This document shows, piece by piece, positions 1-11,480 of a stretch of 64,000 bases of DNA. The first letter of the stretch is position 1. Each line of letters starts with the position of its first letter. The notes below the pieces were generated by a model. It worked only from the letters and a program-made list of their open reading frames with translations, ran no database searches and was not told the DNA's origin. Source of the stretch: Gambelia wislizenii (taxonomy: Eukaryota; Chordata; Lepidosauria; Squamata; Crotaphytidae); NCBI GenBank assembly GCA_030847615.1, contig JAUMIR010000002.1, forward strand, positions 112,724,309-112,788,308. The letters run 5' to 3'. The translations under genes were made by a program, and so were the position numbers.

Positions 1-330
1 CCACTGGACCTGCCTCAAGCACAGCATCCAAGTCAGAGCGAATCTGAGCAATTTTGTCTGCAAAGTGTCTTGCAAATTCTTCACAACAGGCTGTCAAGTG
101 GTCTTTATATTCTTCTTGCGGGCCAGAATGCAAAAGGCCCCTGACCACTCAAGAAAGATCAGCTGGATGACACAGTGCAAATGCAATGGTGGCAGAGGAG
201 TATCATTTCTTTGCTGCCACCATCACCACAGTGTAGGCCTTCTAATGAGCCCATATTTTGTTGGACTCGCTCCAAGTCTTCCGCCATCATCGCTCTAGTC
301 TCTGTCTCACTTGTTTCATCACTACCAGCT
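1..330 (-). pseudogene. L2-like LINE ORF2 fragment (endonuclease-RT linker)
   Basis: On the minus strand, bases 130 down to 1 read in one frame as a peptide containing ACCEEFARHFADKIAQIRSD, which resembles the linker between endonuclease and reverse transcriptase in vertebrate L2/CR1-group LINEs. Bases 130-330 keep similar composition but need frame changes. No catalytic motif is present, and the element runs off the left edge of the window. The family call is from memory of such linkers and is tentative. Confidence 0.45.
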
Positions 331-2030
331 CCCCAGTGAACTAGGGAGCACACTAGGCTCTACTTCATGGGAAGGGATGCTTAGGGGTAATTTATCCACC
401 ACCCTGGCCACGTCCCTATAGCCATGCTGGCTGTGAAATTCTGGGAGTTGTAGTTCTGGCCAGCTGGTGTCTTCCATGTTGGTAGGGCAATGAATCCATT
501 CTGAGTTTTAGTCTGAACTTTAAAGAGCTACCCAACTGGATACAGTTCAGCAACTTGGATAGCTCCTTGAAAGTTCAGGCTAAAGCTTGGATGCACTTCT
601 GTTACCTACCCTGACAGCCCCCATCTTGGAATATCATATACTATAATCAGCAATATTTAATAATTTGGCTCAATCTGGCCTTCCGTGTGGTTAGCAGGTA
701 AAACAAGGACCCTCAGATACCAAGGCTGGAGTCACGTATAACTAAGGGAGGGGCCTTTGGAAATTTCCCAAACAAGTTATACTCAGGTCAGAATTAACAC
801 CTGGAAATGAGTCATGCACTAATCCACTCAACAATAGCAGAGTCCTTGATGCTTGCAAAATGGGTTTTTCCTCCTTCCTTCCACTTCTACAATAGATTTT
901 GCCTGCTCCTATTCAATTCCAAATACATTGCCCATTAATGATTAATGATCTTCCAGAGAACCCTTTGTTTAGTCCTGGGAAACTCTGAAAGACATTGTAT
1001 TCTACTCTAAATCCCATCCCTTCAGGGGAATTATCACATATAAATATGATCCTAAAACACCACCAAAATGTCCGCAGCTCCTCTCACTACATCCATGCAG
1101 TTGGTTTGCTGTGAGATCCTCAGAATGCATCTCTGAGAATCTTCTGCTGCTCAGCTCCCTGCTCCTCTGATAGGTATCGTATCATTTAAGAACCCCCTAC
1201 TCTAGTCTTCTATACAAATACTTCCAACTGTCTTCAGAAGCATTTGTGAGTGTCTGAAGCCTGAGTGTTTGTGTAAACACTGTTGATATTAATTTCCAAT
1301 AAAGATCATTTAATTGTATGTTTTGGCTGAGAATTTCCTCCATTACTACCAGTATACATAGAACAAAAGATCCTGCCATTACCCAGTCTCTTGCTGCCGT
1401 TTTGAGCTAATTAAATATTCTCCATATTAATTTTAGACACTAGTGGGATCCTCACAGACCCCATGCAATTTGGGTAACACCTCCTCATTGGGAGGCTGGA
1501 AAGCCATCAGATGACACTGGTTGTAATTCAACAAGGAACCTTTATTCTGCTGTGATCATGTAGATACTAGAACTACTGTATATCCAAAGTAATCTATGCT
1601 GTGGCACAATAATTCAAGTTATTTTTCCAGAAATTCCACCCCAGGTTTGTGGTTAAACTATAAGAGATTTTGCAAAAGGAATAACTTACAGAAATTTAAA
1701 TGAGTTGATGCTTCCCTGCCCTGGCATATTTTAAAATTGACCAATTATTTTGCTAAAACCTCCACCATGAAGCTGTCCTGTATTTTGACAGGTGTCTCCC
1801 TCCCATAACCCCTGCTGCATTGTTTTTGAGCTTGTGGGAATGCAGGGAAATGAACTAAATAGGCTAAACATTTTATTATCCACAGTTCTTTTCCAAACAG
1901 TTGAAACTTTTGGTTATAGAAATAAGGAGAAGGGGCATCATCTAGAGAAAGGTGAGCATGCTTAATCCTATGCAAAAAAAATAATAAAATAAATCATAAA
2001 TAAATAAATTCATTGTTTGCAGCTAAGGAC
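331..2030. other. unassigned DNA, no gene recognised
   Basis: Only short chance frames are present and none looks coding. A stretch at about 405-480 (a CTGGGAGTTGTAG core beside GCCATGCTGGCTG) resembles the ends of hAT-like MITEs seen again at 46945-46992 and 62525-62660. The rest is AT-rich unique-looking sequence with an (ATAA) run near 1980-2010. Confidence 0.5.
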
Positions 2031-2525
2031 TTTTATCAGATGCATAAAATGTGGCATCATAACAATGCCACATAAACGTGAAGGGGTGTGCATATCAGAC
2101 AATGTTGCCCTTTTGCAATTATGTCCCTGCCAAAACCATCAATAGATTCTCCCGTGGTGTTTTTGTGTCAGCATCACTGGGATGTGAAACCTCAGACCAT
2201 TGTATTCATATCAATACAGCGTCAATGGCCGGTCTGGCACGAACACTTCTAAGTGAGATCATGACAGCCAGGTAAGTGATGCATTTTTATGACCCTCCAC
2301 GGGTTCCTTGGAAGTTTTAAAGTGTGTTTAGTGCTTGGTGTAACTTTTTTAGTGTTATTTTTTGTTTTATTTTTGAATATCCTGCGCTATGTATTCTCGT
2401 GAGAACACGTGGGATTTTGAATGAAGACATGAATGGAGCTCCATTAACTTCCTCTTTCATTGCTGGGGAAGCCTTTGCTGGGATTAGAGGTAAGTGTGGT
2501 AGTGACTTTTTTACGCCAGCAAAAG
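2031..2525 (+). mobile_element. MITE family A, copy 1 (partial)
   Basis: The block starts with a TTATCAGATG terminus and contains a core shared with copies at 32095-32739, 41563-42183 and 55794-56409: a CATCNAGGTAAGTG-like word (here GACAGCCAGGTAAGTG), then a run ending in TTTTGAATATCCTGCGCT and an ATTCTCGTGAGAACA palindrome. The right terminus is missing because the minus-strand L1 begins here with its AT-rich 3' tail. No transposase is encoded. The core contains a CAGGTAAGTG splice-donor-like string conserved across copies. Confidence 0.6.
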
Positions 2526-2533
2526 AACACTTT

Positions 2534-2562
2534 TTAAAAATATATATATATATATTTATTAT
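2534..2562. repeat. (TA)n-rich 3' tail of the L1
   Basis: A run of A/T dinucleotides sits at the 3' end of the minus-strand L1, where a poly(A)-like tail would appear as T/A-rich sequence on the plus strand. Confidence 0.6.
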
Positions 2563-3002
2563 CACCATGCAAATATATAAATAGTACATTTATCGATCAC
2601 GTGCACCATATTACATACTACATATTCTTTACAATATTTACAATAGTCCTGATATTCCTTACTCTTATCTTCATTCTTCCTGACTTCCCAAGGTTAACTC
2701 ACCCAAAGGTTTTCTATTAAACTATTAATCACTGCCATCTTTGCTCCATAATTACCATATATCCAAGTTCTCTTCTTCAGTATCCAATTTTCCACAGCTT
2801 ATTTTTACTAAGGTAATTTGCCCTCTCTATTCCATATATATTCCCAAGTTTCCAACCTTCTAGAAGCCTGCCCTTTTCCCCTTATTTATGCCTTTTGTTT
2901 TAAATATTACAAATCACCACTCTTTTTTCTACTTCTTCTAGAAGCTTGCCTCCTTCCCCTTCCTTACACCTTTTGTTTTGCATATTAAATATTACCATGT
3001 TT

Positions 3003-3114
3003 TTTCAAGTAATCAGTAATTAATTTCCATTCCTCAATCGCCTCCTCTACATTCCATTAATTTATTATTCTGGTCAGTTTGTCATTATTTTCCAACTCTG
3101 TCAATTTATTTATT
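3003..3114 (-). pseudogene. L1 ORF2 last residues, downstream of nested insertion
   Basis: After the foreign LINE tail, minus-strand sequence from about 3110 reads KLTELENNDKLTRIIN, a stop, then WNVEEAIEEWKLITDYLKKH. This is the normal ending of L1 ORF2 (compare RLIEMLELDILTRNLRN in the L1 at 34573-36198) and shows that the foreign block is an insertion and not the true end of the ORF. Confidence 0.8.
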
Positions 3115-3828
3115 TGGCTGGCTGGCTTTTCTTCGCAAACGAAGATTCAGGAAGGACTTATCCCGCGCTTTCTGCAAGCGCACTGATGACTAAAAAGGCC
3201 AATCTGAGATAAACAAGTCCAGTTGCAAAAAGCACAGCAGAAGGTTTCCTTGGGTGATGTTTTTGGGTTGTGATTCTTTCTGCGTTGTCGTTTCTCTTCG
3301 AGACTTGTTCGTCGTGAGTTCTCAAATAAGGCTGCAGCATTGTGGATAGTGCATCTCCATGCCTCCTGATGTGAGGCCAGGGCGGACCACTGTTGGTGAT
3401 CAATTTGGCCGAGCCTCAGATGTTGTTTCAGGGAGTCTTTGTATCGCTTTTTTGGAGTGCCCCTCTTACGCTGACCCGTGGCGAGTTCACCGTAGAGTAG
3501 TATTTTTGGGAGGCGATGGTCCTCCATCCTAGAAACGTGCCCTGCCCAGCGCAGCTGTGTTCTCAATATCATGGCCTCAATGCTGGTGATCCCTGTTTGC
3601 TCAAGGACAGCAACATTCGTCACATAGTCAGTCCAGTGTATATTTAGGATTGTGCGTAGACAGCGCTGATGAAAGCGCTCGAGGAGTCGTAGGTGGTAGC
3701 GATAGGTGACCCATGTTTCAGATCCATAAAGGAGGATAGACAGTATGATGGCTCTATACACACTGATTTTTGTGCTTTGCCTCAGGTGTTTATTGCTCCA
3801 GACTCTTTTGTGAAGTCTTCCAAATAAC
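3115..3828 (-). mobile_element. 5'-truncated LINE with GSETW-type C-terminus, nested in L1
   Basis: The insert encodes the C-terminal region of a non-LTR retrotransposon different from L1 and CR1: GRLHKRVWSNKHLRQSTKIS, YGSETWVTYRYHLRLLERFH, LRWAGHVSRMEDHRLPK, and a terminal zinc-finger-like CCAFCNWTCLSQIGLFSHQC. The same family appears at 18505-18866, 23399-23478 and 46990-48385, each ending with CTTCCTGAATCTTCGTTTGC and a (GA)n or AT-rich tail. Its RT resembles annotated lizard and fish sequences of a Nimb/I-like type; the clade is uncertain. It fuses in frame with upstream L1 ORF2 in a 400-codon open frame (4349-3147). Confidence 0.82.
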
Positions 3829-3829
3829 C

Positions 3830-4451
3830 ATTCAGCTATTTCAGGTACCTCTTTCATTTTCCATTTAGCGGCTAACTTCAACCTAGCAGCTGAGACTAAG
3901 TATAACAGGACCCTCCAATACTTTCTTTCTGTATGTTTCTCCAATACCAATGTTATGTTCAATAAATACAGTTTTGGGTCCATAGTAAATACTATCCCCA
4001 GCATCTTCTGTATAGTTTTATGTACTTTTCCCCAAAACTGCCTTATGATAGGGCAACCCCACCACATATGGTGGAGTGACCCGACCTCCTTTTCACATTT
4101 CCAACATCTCTTGTTTGTTAGCTTATAAATCTTACTTAGTCTTGCAGGTGTCAAAGACCACCTATTTATTATTTTTAAATGATTCTCTTTCAAGTCCTGG
4201 CTCGCAGTGAAGCTATTTGTTTTACACCAAGCATTCTCCAATTCCTCTAAACTTATTACCTCACCAATATCTTTGGCCCATCTTACCATCGAGTCTTTTA
4301 TCAGATCTTTTTCCAGTTTCCTCTCCAACATTATTTTATATAACTTCATAATTTTTTTCTTATCCTGCTCCCAAATGATCTTACCAATCTCATTCCATTC
4401 TTTCTCAAAACCGTATTTCCTATTGTCTTCTCTGAATCTATCCTTTACTTG
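3830..4451 (-). pseudogene. L1 ORF2 C-terminal part with cysteine motif
   Basis: On the other side of the LTR-like insertion, ORF2 resumes as QVKDRFREDNRK and continues in the open frame 4349-3147. This holds the C-terminal Cys motif of L1 ORF2 (CWKCEKEVGSLHHMWWGC, C-x2-C-x8-H-x4-C). About 10 residues expected between ELQV and QVKDRF (compare the L1 at 34573-36198) are missing. At EIAEWLF the L1 frame runs without a stop into a different LINE at about 3828. Confidence 0.85.
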
Positions 4452-4900
4452 ACAGTAAGTGAACCGTTGTATGTTTTGGCCCTGTGCTTGTGTGAGAGTA
4501 TGCTTGTATGTATGATTGTGTGTATGTATGGGTTCCTGTCGATCCTAGAGAAGCAAGACCTTAAAATGAACCAAGAAAATGGATGCCGTGCAAAGCATTG
4601 CTTGAGGCGTAACTTGGAAACCGGACTGAGGAAAGGAGAAAACTTGGAAGCTGAGATGAGGTGCTGACCAAGCATAACCAAACACAATGGAAACTGATAA
4701 CCTAGTTTGGGAGTGTTCTGTACAAGTGAGTGGACTGCTGGCCAGGCATGACAGAGACAATACCAGCTGTTGGTATGACTGAGGAAGTTCTGAGCGAACA
4801 CAGAACATACCTTGCTCTGCCTAAGGAACTGTCTAAGGAACTGTCATGAGATCATGCCAGCTCGAAAAGCATGCAGTTCTCAAGGAAGGAGATGGAAAAG

Positions 4901-4910
4901 GTATAAGAGC
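4901..4910 (+). promoter_or_regulatory. TATA-like box of the LTR-like block
   Basis: GTATAAGAGC lies 186 bases before the AATAAA signal at 5087-5092, the spacing expected for a U3/R promoter and polyadenylation signal in an LTR. Function is inferred only. Confidence 0.4.
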
Positions 4911-5086
4911 TGGGACATTTTCGGCTTGCTTTCATGGTTCCTGTACCGCGGCAACAGACCATCCACGCCTTCATGGACGTCTGATCACCGTTCAGGGAAG
5001 GATCGTTGTGAGTATGTGGTGTGAGTGTGTGTGTGAATGGAAAAGAGCTCTTGACAGTTAACTGAATGTTTAATGTCTTATGTCTA

Positions 5087-5092
5087 AATAAA
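5087..5092 (+). terminator. AATAAA polyadenylation signal of the LTR-like block
   Basis: A perfect AATAAA sits about 120 bases before the right end of the block, as in R/U5 of a retroviral LTR. Confidence 0.45.
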
Positions 5093-5214
5093 TGTTACAT
5101 GCATAGTGACCGAAAACCAAATTTGGTCTCTCTGTGCCTTTTTGCCTGTCACTTGTCTAGGAAAATCTTAAACACTACCTGATTAAAAGGACCTCTATGT
5201 GGTCATAACACTTG

Positions 5215-8150
5215 TAACTCTTCTCTTGTTTTTAAACGGCAGTCCCCATCAATCCAATTTATCAAATCTTTGTATGTGACCCAATTTTCCTTTTTTGTCC
5301 ACCTAACCTGAAACGCTTCTACCGGTAACAGCCACAAGGGGACCCTATTATAGAATTTTTGTTTTATACTTGACCATATCTTCCATAAGGGTCCCCTGAC
5401 CATGTGGTTTTCAAATTCTTTGTCAATTTTAGCTTTCTCGTACCAGAGGTATGTGTGAATGCCGAATTTTAAACTGCTACATTTCAAATTTATCATTCTA
5501 TCATTTTTTAATGTTATCCAGTCACTAATCTAGTTCATTGCACATGCTGTATAATACAATCTGAAATTAGGAAGTGCGGTTCCACCTCTACTCTTTGCAT
5601 CAATTAAAGTTGTCCATTTTATTCTGGGTTTACGCCTGTTCCATATGAAGTTTTTTAAATCCTTTGTCCATTCTGAGAACGGTTTTCCATTTGTTAATAT
5701 TATCAAATTTTGAAACAGAAACATCATCCTGGGTAATGCATTCATTTTTATTGTAGCCATTTTCCCTAATAGTGACAGATTCCTTTTTTACCATCTTTTA
5801 AGGTCTTCTTTAATGTGTTGCCATGTTCGCTTGTAATTATTTTTGTATAATTGTCTGTTTCTTTTGGTTAATCATATACCCAAGTATTTATTTTTAGTTT
5901 CAATTCTACAACCAGTTTTGTCTATTAGTTGAGCCTCTTCTTTCTAGAAATCTATCTGTCTATCTCCTTTGATAGATTTCTAGGTAACATGACTGTTTTT
6001 TCCTTATTAATTTTAAACCCAGATGCTTTCCCAAAGTTGTTTATCACCTCAAATACTTTATCCATATTGTTCATAGGATCCTGAATTATTAGTAATAAAT
6101 CATCTGCATATGCTAACAGTTTGTATTCATAGCCTTTAAGTTTCAAATCTGCTATTGTCACGTCTTCTCTAATTTGCTTATTTAAGATTTCCATAGATAA
6201 AATGAACAATAAAGGAGACAGTGGACAACCCTGTCTAGCTCCCTTCTGGATGTTAATTAATTTTGATCTTTATCCATTAACAAGTACATATGCTTTTTGC
6301 TTTTGATAGATCTGGTCTATGCACTGATAAAATTCCTGACCCACACCAATCTCTTCAAGAACACCTTTCATAAATTGCCAGTTGAGATTATCAAAAGCTT
6401 TCTCGGCATCTGCAAACATTAAGATAGCTTTCTTTTCATTATTTTTCTCATAATATTCCAATGCGCTTAATGCCAGTCTTATATTATTTGCTAATGTTCT
6501 TCCCGGCAAAAAGCCATTTTGGTCAGGATGTATAATTTCCAGTAAAATTGTTTTTAGCCTTTTCGCCAATATCATTGCATATATCTTATAGTCAATGTTA
6601 AGTAACGATATGGGGCGGTAGTTTCTAACTTCAGTCTTGTCTTTCCCCTCTTTTGGTAGTAGCACTATTTCTGCCTTTTCCCATGACTCAGGTACGCCTT
6701 CATCCTTTATCTTATTTAACATTTTTTACATGTGTTCTATTATCTCCTCCTCAAATACTTTATAATATTCAGCTATGAATCCATCCAGGCCTGGGGATTT
6801 TCCCACATTCAAGCTGTTTATAGCTGATGATATTTCTTGTACCATTATTGACCCTCCTAATTTCTCTTGTTGTTCCTCTGAGATCCTCCCTAAGCTATTA
6901 TTACTTATATATTTTCTTGTTTCATTCCCATCACTTACTCCTGTATCTTTTTCTGAATATAATTCTTCAAAGTATGGAGTGAATTTATTTATTATGTCTT
7001 TTTGTAAGGTATAAATCTTATTCTCATCCTTAATTAACGTTATAAGTTTTTGATCTATATCTTTCTTGAGTTTATACGATAGCCATCTTCCTACCTTATT
7101 TGCTTTGGCAAAATAGTTTTGTTTAGTTCTCTTTTAACTTATGTGTGATTCCCTCTATTATTTCCTGATTTAATTCCTTTTGGATACTTCATATTTCTCC
7201 CAAAATCTTTTCATTTCGAGGCTTCTGTTGTAATATATTTTCTTTCTCTTTAAGTTCTTCTAGCAAACCTGCTTTTCTCTCCCTTTTCTGCCTCTGTAAT
7301 TCTGCTCCTCTTTGTAGGACCAAACCTCTAATTGTAGCCTTAAAAGCATCCCATATTACTTTATTCTGCAATTCATTTGAATTGTTTATTTCAAAGTAAA
7401 TTTTGATCTCCTTCTTCATTTTTGAGACAAATTGCTCATCTTTTAATATCCTCTCATTCAACCTCCATGTATAATCTTTCTTTCTGAGGTTTATAGTCAT
7501 TTTTAGCAAATTGTGGTCAGATAAGACTTTTGGTTGTACTTCGATTTCTCTTATTCTTGTGCATAAATCTTTTGCCACCCAAAATATATCAATCCGTGAC
7601 CATGACCCATGCACCTCTGAATAAAATGTGTACCCTTTTTCATTTCCCTTTTTGTATGGCCAGGCATCAACCAGATTATATTTATCTAGTAGCTCCATAT
7701 CAATGGTAAATTCCCATGTGTTGATCTATCTCTTAAGTGGTTTAAGACCCCATTAAAGTCTCCTGTAATTATAATCTCTCCACCCTTTATTTTTCCTATT
7801 TCCCTCTTCAATGAATCATAGAATTTCTTTTTCTTCTCCAAAGGGGCATATATCGCTATCATGATAATTTTATGGTCAATCAATGTTATTTCAACCCCCA
7901 CGTATTGGCCATTTATATCTTTCAAGATTTCTGTTGCTTCATATTTATTCTTTACATATATCGCTACTCCTTTTTTCTTTTGTGTAGCCGATGAGTAGAA
8001 TATTTGGCCCAATTTTTTATTCTTTAAATACTTGCTATCTTGCTCTCTTATTCTAGTTTCTTGAATAGTTATGATGTCCGTGTTCTGCTTTTCCAAGTGA
8101 TAATAAACTCTCTTCCTTTTCTCTGGAGTGTTCGTCCTTTAACATTCCAG
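5215..8150 (-). pseudogene. L1 ORF2: endonuclease and reverse transcriptase part (broken)
   Basis: ORF2p nicks target DNA and reverse transcribes the L1 RNA at the nick. In the endonuclease part, IQETRI, IYAP and ITGDFNG lie at 8096-7686, and YTFYS, SRIDIF and SDHNLL at 7698-7189, so all main APE-type motifs remain although a frameshift near 7690 splits them. In the RT part, NYRPISLLN, a motif A region with FADAEKAFDNLNW (6722-6270) and the catalytic YADD with LLAYADDLLLI (6209-5952) are visible. The thumb region follows at 5760-5530 and 5496-5203. There are several frame breaks. The sequence stops at ELQV at 5214, where the LTR-like insertion begins. Confidence 0.88.
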
Positions 8151-8464
8151 GTTAATAATGATATCTCCATGTTGTCTTTCTATCTATTCAATCTCGCTCT
8201 TGTTATCCTCTGAGTCTTCGTTTCCCCTTTCTTCTTGCTCGGGTTCGTCTTCCCCTGCTGTCTCTTCTAGAGGTGAGTCCAATGACTCTTGCTTTTTCTG
8301 TCCTTCCTCCAGTGTATCCTTATCTTTTGTTATTTTATCTATAACTCCCCGTAATCCACCTAACTCTCCTTCTTCTTCCTTATCTCTACTCGATGGCTTT
8401 TATCTTTCTCATCTTTACCGGCACCTTTTTTCCGTCTTCTTTTCAAGTCATATTCCCTGTCATC

Positions 8465-9286
8465 CTAGTTCAATTTTTCCAAAAACTCTTTAGCTTTCTC
8501 CACCGTAATGATCCAATATCTTTTTTTATGATAGCTAAATGAAACCCCTTCGATGCATTCCCACCTGTAGTTAATTCCTTTATTTGAGAGTCTTTGAGTT
8601 AAAAATTTGTACTCCTGTCTTCTCCTGAGTATTTCTGGGAGTGTGTCTTTAATGATCTGAATATCATGACATTCTGTGTCTAGTTTCTTTTGATAACTTT
8701 GTTGTATCATTTCATCCCTTAAAGTGGCCTTGATATATGTAATAACTACATCCCTTGGCAATTTCTTCTCCTTCGCAGCTTCCGAGCTTATCCTGAATAT
8801 TTTATCAGTATATTGTAATAAGGATTCCTCTGATATCTACATAAATTGAGCTAATGGGGGGATTATCCTGTCATACAAATTTTCTTTGAGCTTCTCAGGA
8901 ATTCCCCTTAGTTTTATACATTTTTCCCGATATCTTATTTCTTGAATTAAGTTAAGATTTCTCCCTTTTTCTTGTTCCATTGCCAGGACCTCTGATTGTT
9001 TCTCCAACGTTTGCGTTTTACTTCTGACTTCTTCCAGGTCTGTCTTCATCTATTTCATTTCATCTGTCAATTTATCCAATCTTTTACCCAGTCTCTCAAT
9101 GTCTGATTTTAGTTCTTTCTTCAGACTTTTAAAATCCTCCTTCATTTCACGTTTAAAGTCACATAATAGCTCTTGTAATATCTGCATACTTATATCAACC
9201 TGGTTTCCTGGCATTTCTATGGATGCTCTTCTCGTCAGTGTGGGTTGTGAAGCTGTATATGCCTTGGATCTAACTCCCGATGCCAT
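8465..9286 (-). pseudogene. L1 ORF1 protein (broken)
   Basis: L1 ORF1p is an RNA-binding chaperone that trimerises through a coiled coil. Three consecutive minus-strand frames follow the expected domain order: an N-terminal basic segment then a charged coiled coil (EDFKSLKKELKSDIERLGKR, 9286-9050), an RRM-like segment with the typical ECIKLRGIPE-type word seen here as KCIKLRGIPEKLKEN (9049-8837), and a C-terminal domain (MPRDVVITY through YWIITVEKAKEFLEKLN, 8761-8465). TAG stops separate the first two frames and about 75 bases separate the last, which again carry stops. ORF1 ends about 315 bases before the first clear ORF2 sequence. Confidence 0.85.
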
Positions 9287-9296
9287 AATTTTATAG

Positions 9297-11080
9297 ACGC
9301 TCCCTATCTTTAGTAATCTTATCCCTTCAATTGCCTTACTCTTATCAGTAATGTAATATGCTCGTTGTGCCTTCTAGAGTTTATATATTCAATTATGTTT
9401 CTATTATATCATTCGCTGTTACTTCTACAATTTTTGTCCTCCTTTTCTCTTCACTTCCTTCTCTTTTCTTTTCCTCGTTATCTCAGCAACCTTTGTATGC
9501 CAGAGTATGTACCAATTTATGTATCAAATTGTAATTTAATACAGCACTTAATTTCCTTAAATTTCTAAATTTCCAATTTAGTTCCCAAAATTAAATCATG
9601 AATACATTCATTCATACTCTTCACAATTTCCAAAATGCATAGTCATAAATCAAAAATTCATAAATTTCGTAAATCAAAAATTCATAATTTCCATAATTTC
9701 TATATATTATATCCTCTATTAATTATATATTATTATATTATGTTAATTATATCCCTAAATTATACAAACCATGAATTCATTCCCCCCTAGTCTCCAGATT
9801 TGTACCCCTAATTTAGACAAACCATGAATTCATCCCCTCCTGTTCTCCAAATATATACATAAATTAATTCAAACTATTTAAATTCCACAATTCATTAACC
9901 CACCAAATCCTATTAATGCACTAATTCATTAACCCTCCGTACCAATTAATTATTCAAAGCTATTTCAGTTTCCTCCTGCTATGAATGATAAATTGTAAAT
10001 TATAAACTGTAAATTAATAAGATATTAATTTAAATTATAAATTGATGAGATATATTTTTTAAAGTTAACATGAAGTTTATATAGAGAAACTAAATTTCTC
10101 TATATCATTAAAGATTCAAATCAACAAAAGCTCTTAACTTCACTCAGTCCAGCCAAATGTTTTCTCTATATACATATGTTACTTGACAGAATTACTAACA
10201 AAATTACTGAGCAGGACAAACCAGAACAAAACAGAAGAATAGAGCCAAACCCCTCTCATAAGCTTCCAGTAGGTCCATCTGATAGCCCTTGCCAGTAGGT
10301 CTTTGCCTTCCCTCCTTTTTACAACTTTATTCCTTCTTTATGCACACCTTCTATTGTCTACCTTCTTTTCTGCTCTTACTTGTTTGTTACTGCCTTCTTT
10401 GGACTATCTTTGAGTTTCTGTTCCTACTTCCTTAATTCCTCCATTTGCTTTCCGTTAGCTTAGTCCTCTTTTTTTTTCCTTTCCTTTCCTTTTCTTGTCC
10501 TAGTCCTTCACTTTCTTCAGAGCTTTTCCTGTTCCCAACTTCTCAGCTTCTTCTGACTTCTACCTTTTCCTTGTCTTTCTTTTAATCCACGTCTCCTTTC
10601 AGTGGTGCATCCTTGTAAACACTCCACCAGCTGGCCACCGTTCTCCATCCACTTACTTTCCAATAATGCCCCGTTTGTCTTTCCGCTGGCAAAAAATAAA
10701 CCTTGCTAAAGATTTATTTGACACCTTTGGGTCTGTGGCTTCCTTAAATTCGCAGCCCGAGTCTGTCATTTAAGGGTCAACGGGGTCTTGGAGGCTCGGA
10801 GCTTAATGCTCCCACAACAAGGCAGCGGCTACGCGCTCCTCCTTTGTCGGTTCTTCTCATCCCCGTTTTGCTCCTGCTCCTTCACTACCTGGAACTCAGC
10901 AGCTGACACTTGCAGGTACTTTGCCAGTCCCAGTACCCTGTCTTCCCTTACAAGGGTCTCTAGGAGACTTCTTTAGTTATTATAAACTCCCCAAGACGGC
11001 CTCGTTTGGAGGTCTGACCTGCTGAGCTCCTCTGCAGGTCGACCATCGCCTCCGCCTGCTGAACCAGAAGTCCAGCAAAA
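9297..11080 (-). promoter_or_regulatory. L1 5'UTR / internal promoter region
   Basis: Upstream of L1 ORF1 on the minus strand lies about 1.8 kb without long frames. The part nearest ORF1 (9300-10250) is very AT-rich with several direct repeats of AATTCATAAATTTC-like and ACCATGAATTCAT words. The far part (10600-11080) is GC-rich. Full-length L1s carry their promoter in a GC-rich 5'UTR, so 10600-11080 is the likely promoter segment; this is inferred from position. Confidence 0.55.
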
Positions 11081-11170
11081 GAACGCTTTTAAAGAGCTTG
11101 TCTGATAAAGTCCTAAGTATTTCAGGCAGGCCCGCTGATTTCAAAACCCTTCCTGTGCTTTACACCAAGG

Positions 11171-11306
11171 CAGGGATGAGGAATTTGTGGCTCTCCAGCT
11201 GTTGTTGGACTCCAGTTACCATAAGCCTCAGCCAGGACTGTCAATGGTCAGGGATTATGGGAGCTGTAGTACAGCAACATCTGGAGGCCACACATTCCCC
11301 ACCCCT
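11171..11306. mobile_element. short palindromic MITE (hAT-like)
   Basis: The left end CAGGGATGAGGAATTTGTGG is the inverted match of the right end (GGCCACACATTCCCCACCCC at about 11286-11305). The arms continue inward (CCAGCTGTTGTTGGACTCCAG against CTACAGCTCCCATAATCCC). Related pieces lie at 46692-46820 and 59580-59715. I do not see a clean 8-bp duplication, so the superfamily is a guess. Confidence 0.55.
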
Positions 11307-11373
11307 AATTTGAGAGTTACCAGAGACTCTTATTTTAAGCGATGGCAAAGCTGCACCTTGTTCTACACAGGGA

Positions 11374-11480
11374 AGTGTGGTATAGAGGTTAGTGTGTTGG
11401 AGTGGAATTTGAGGAGTTCAAGTCCAGGTTCCCCCACTTGGCTATGTAGTTCACTGGGTGGACTTGGAATAGTCCATTGA
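11374..11480 (+). repeat. tRNA-derived SINE, 3'-truncated
   Basis: AGTGTGGTATAGAGGTTAGT followed by a TTCAAGTCCAGG B-box-like word and CACTTGGCTATG matches the head of the SINE seen complete at 59928-60150. The 3' half is absent. Confidence 0.6.

Larger units (their letters stand above)
4452..5209 (+). mobile_element. LTR-like insertion (probable solo LTR) in L1 ORF2
   Basis: This 758-bp block interrupts L1 ORF2 and is flanked by the 5-bp direct repeat ACTTG (4447-4451 and 5210-5214). It has an LTR-like order: a long U3-like part, a TATA-like GTATAAGAG at 4901, a transcribed-length gap, an AATAAA at 5087 and about 115 further bases like U5. No gag, pol or env is present. If the ends are taken as TG...CA (4450-5210) the flanks no longer match, so the exact boundaries are open. 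L1 lacks about 10 residues at the site, so a deletion came with it or followed it. Confidence 0.5.
2530..11080 (-). mobile_element. near full-length L1 retrotransposon with nested insertions
   Basis: Reading the minus strand from 11080 to 2530 gives a GC-rich 5'UTR, an ORF1 (9286-8465), an ORF2 (about 8150 to 3003) and an AT-rich 3'UTR, the standard order of a vertebrate L1. The ORFs are broken by stops and frameshifts, so this copy cannot move. Two foreign blocks split ORF2: an LTR-like sequence (4452-5209) and the 3' end of an unrelated LINE (about 3115-3828). L1 coding sequence resumes on the far side of each. The 5' end near 11080 is estimated from where GC-rich sequence gives way to a separate repeat at 11171. 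Confidence 0.88.

Noticed and set aside
65..298. Short plus-strand frame at the left edge as a gene
   Set aside because: The minus strand here reads as a LINE linker peptide; the plus frame has no domain.
3147..4349. A 400-codon gene of its own
   Set aside because: It is two LINE fragments joined by nesting; each half matches a different retrotransposon family.
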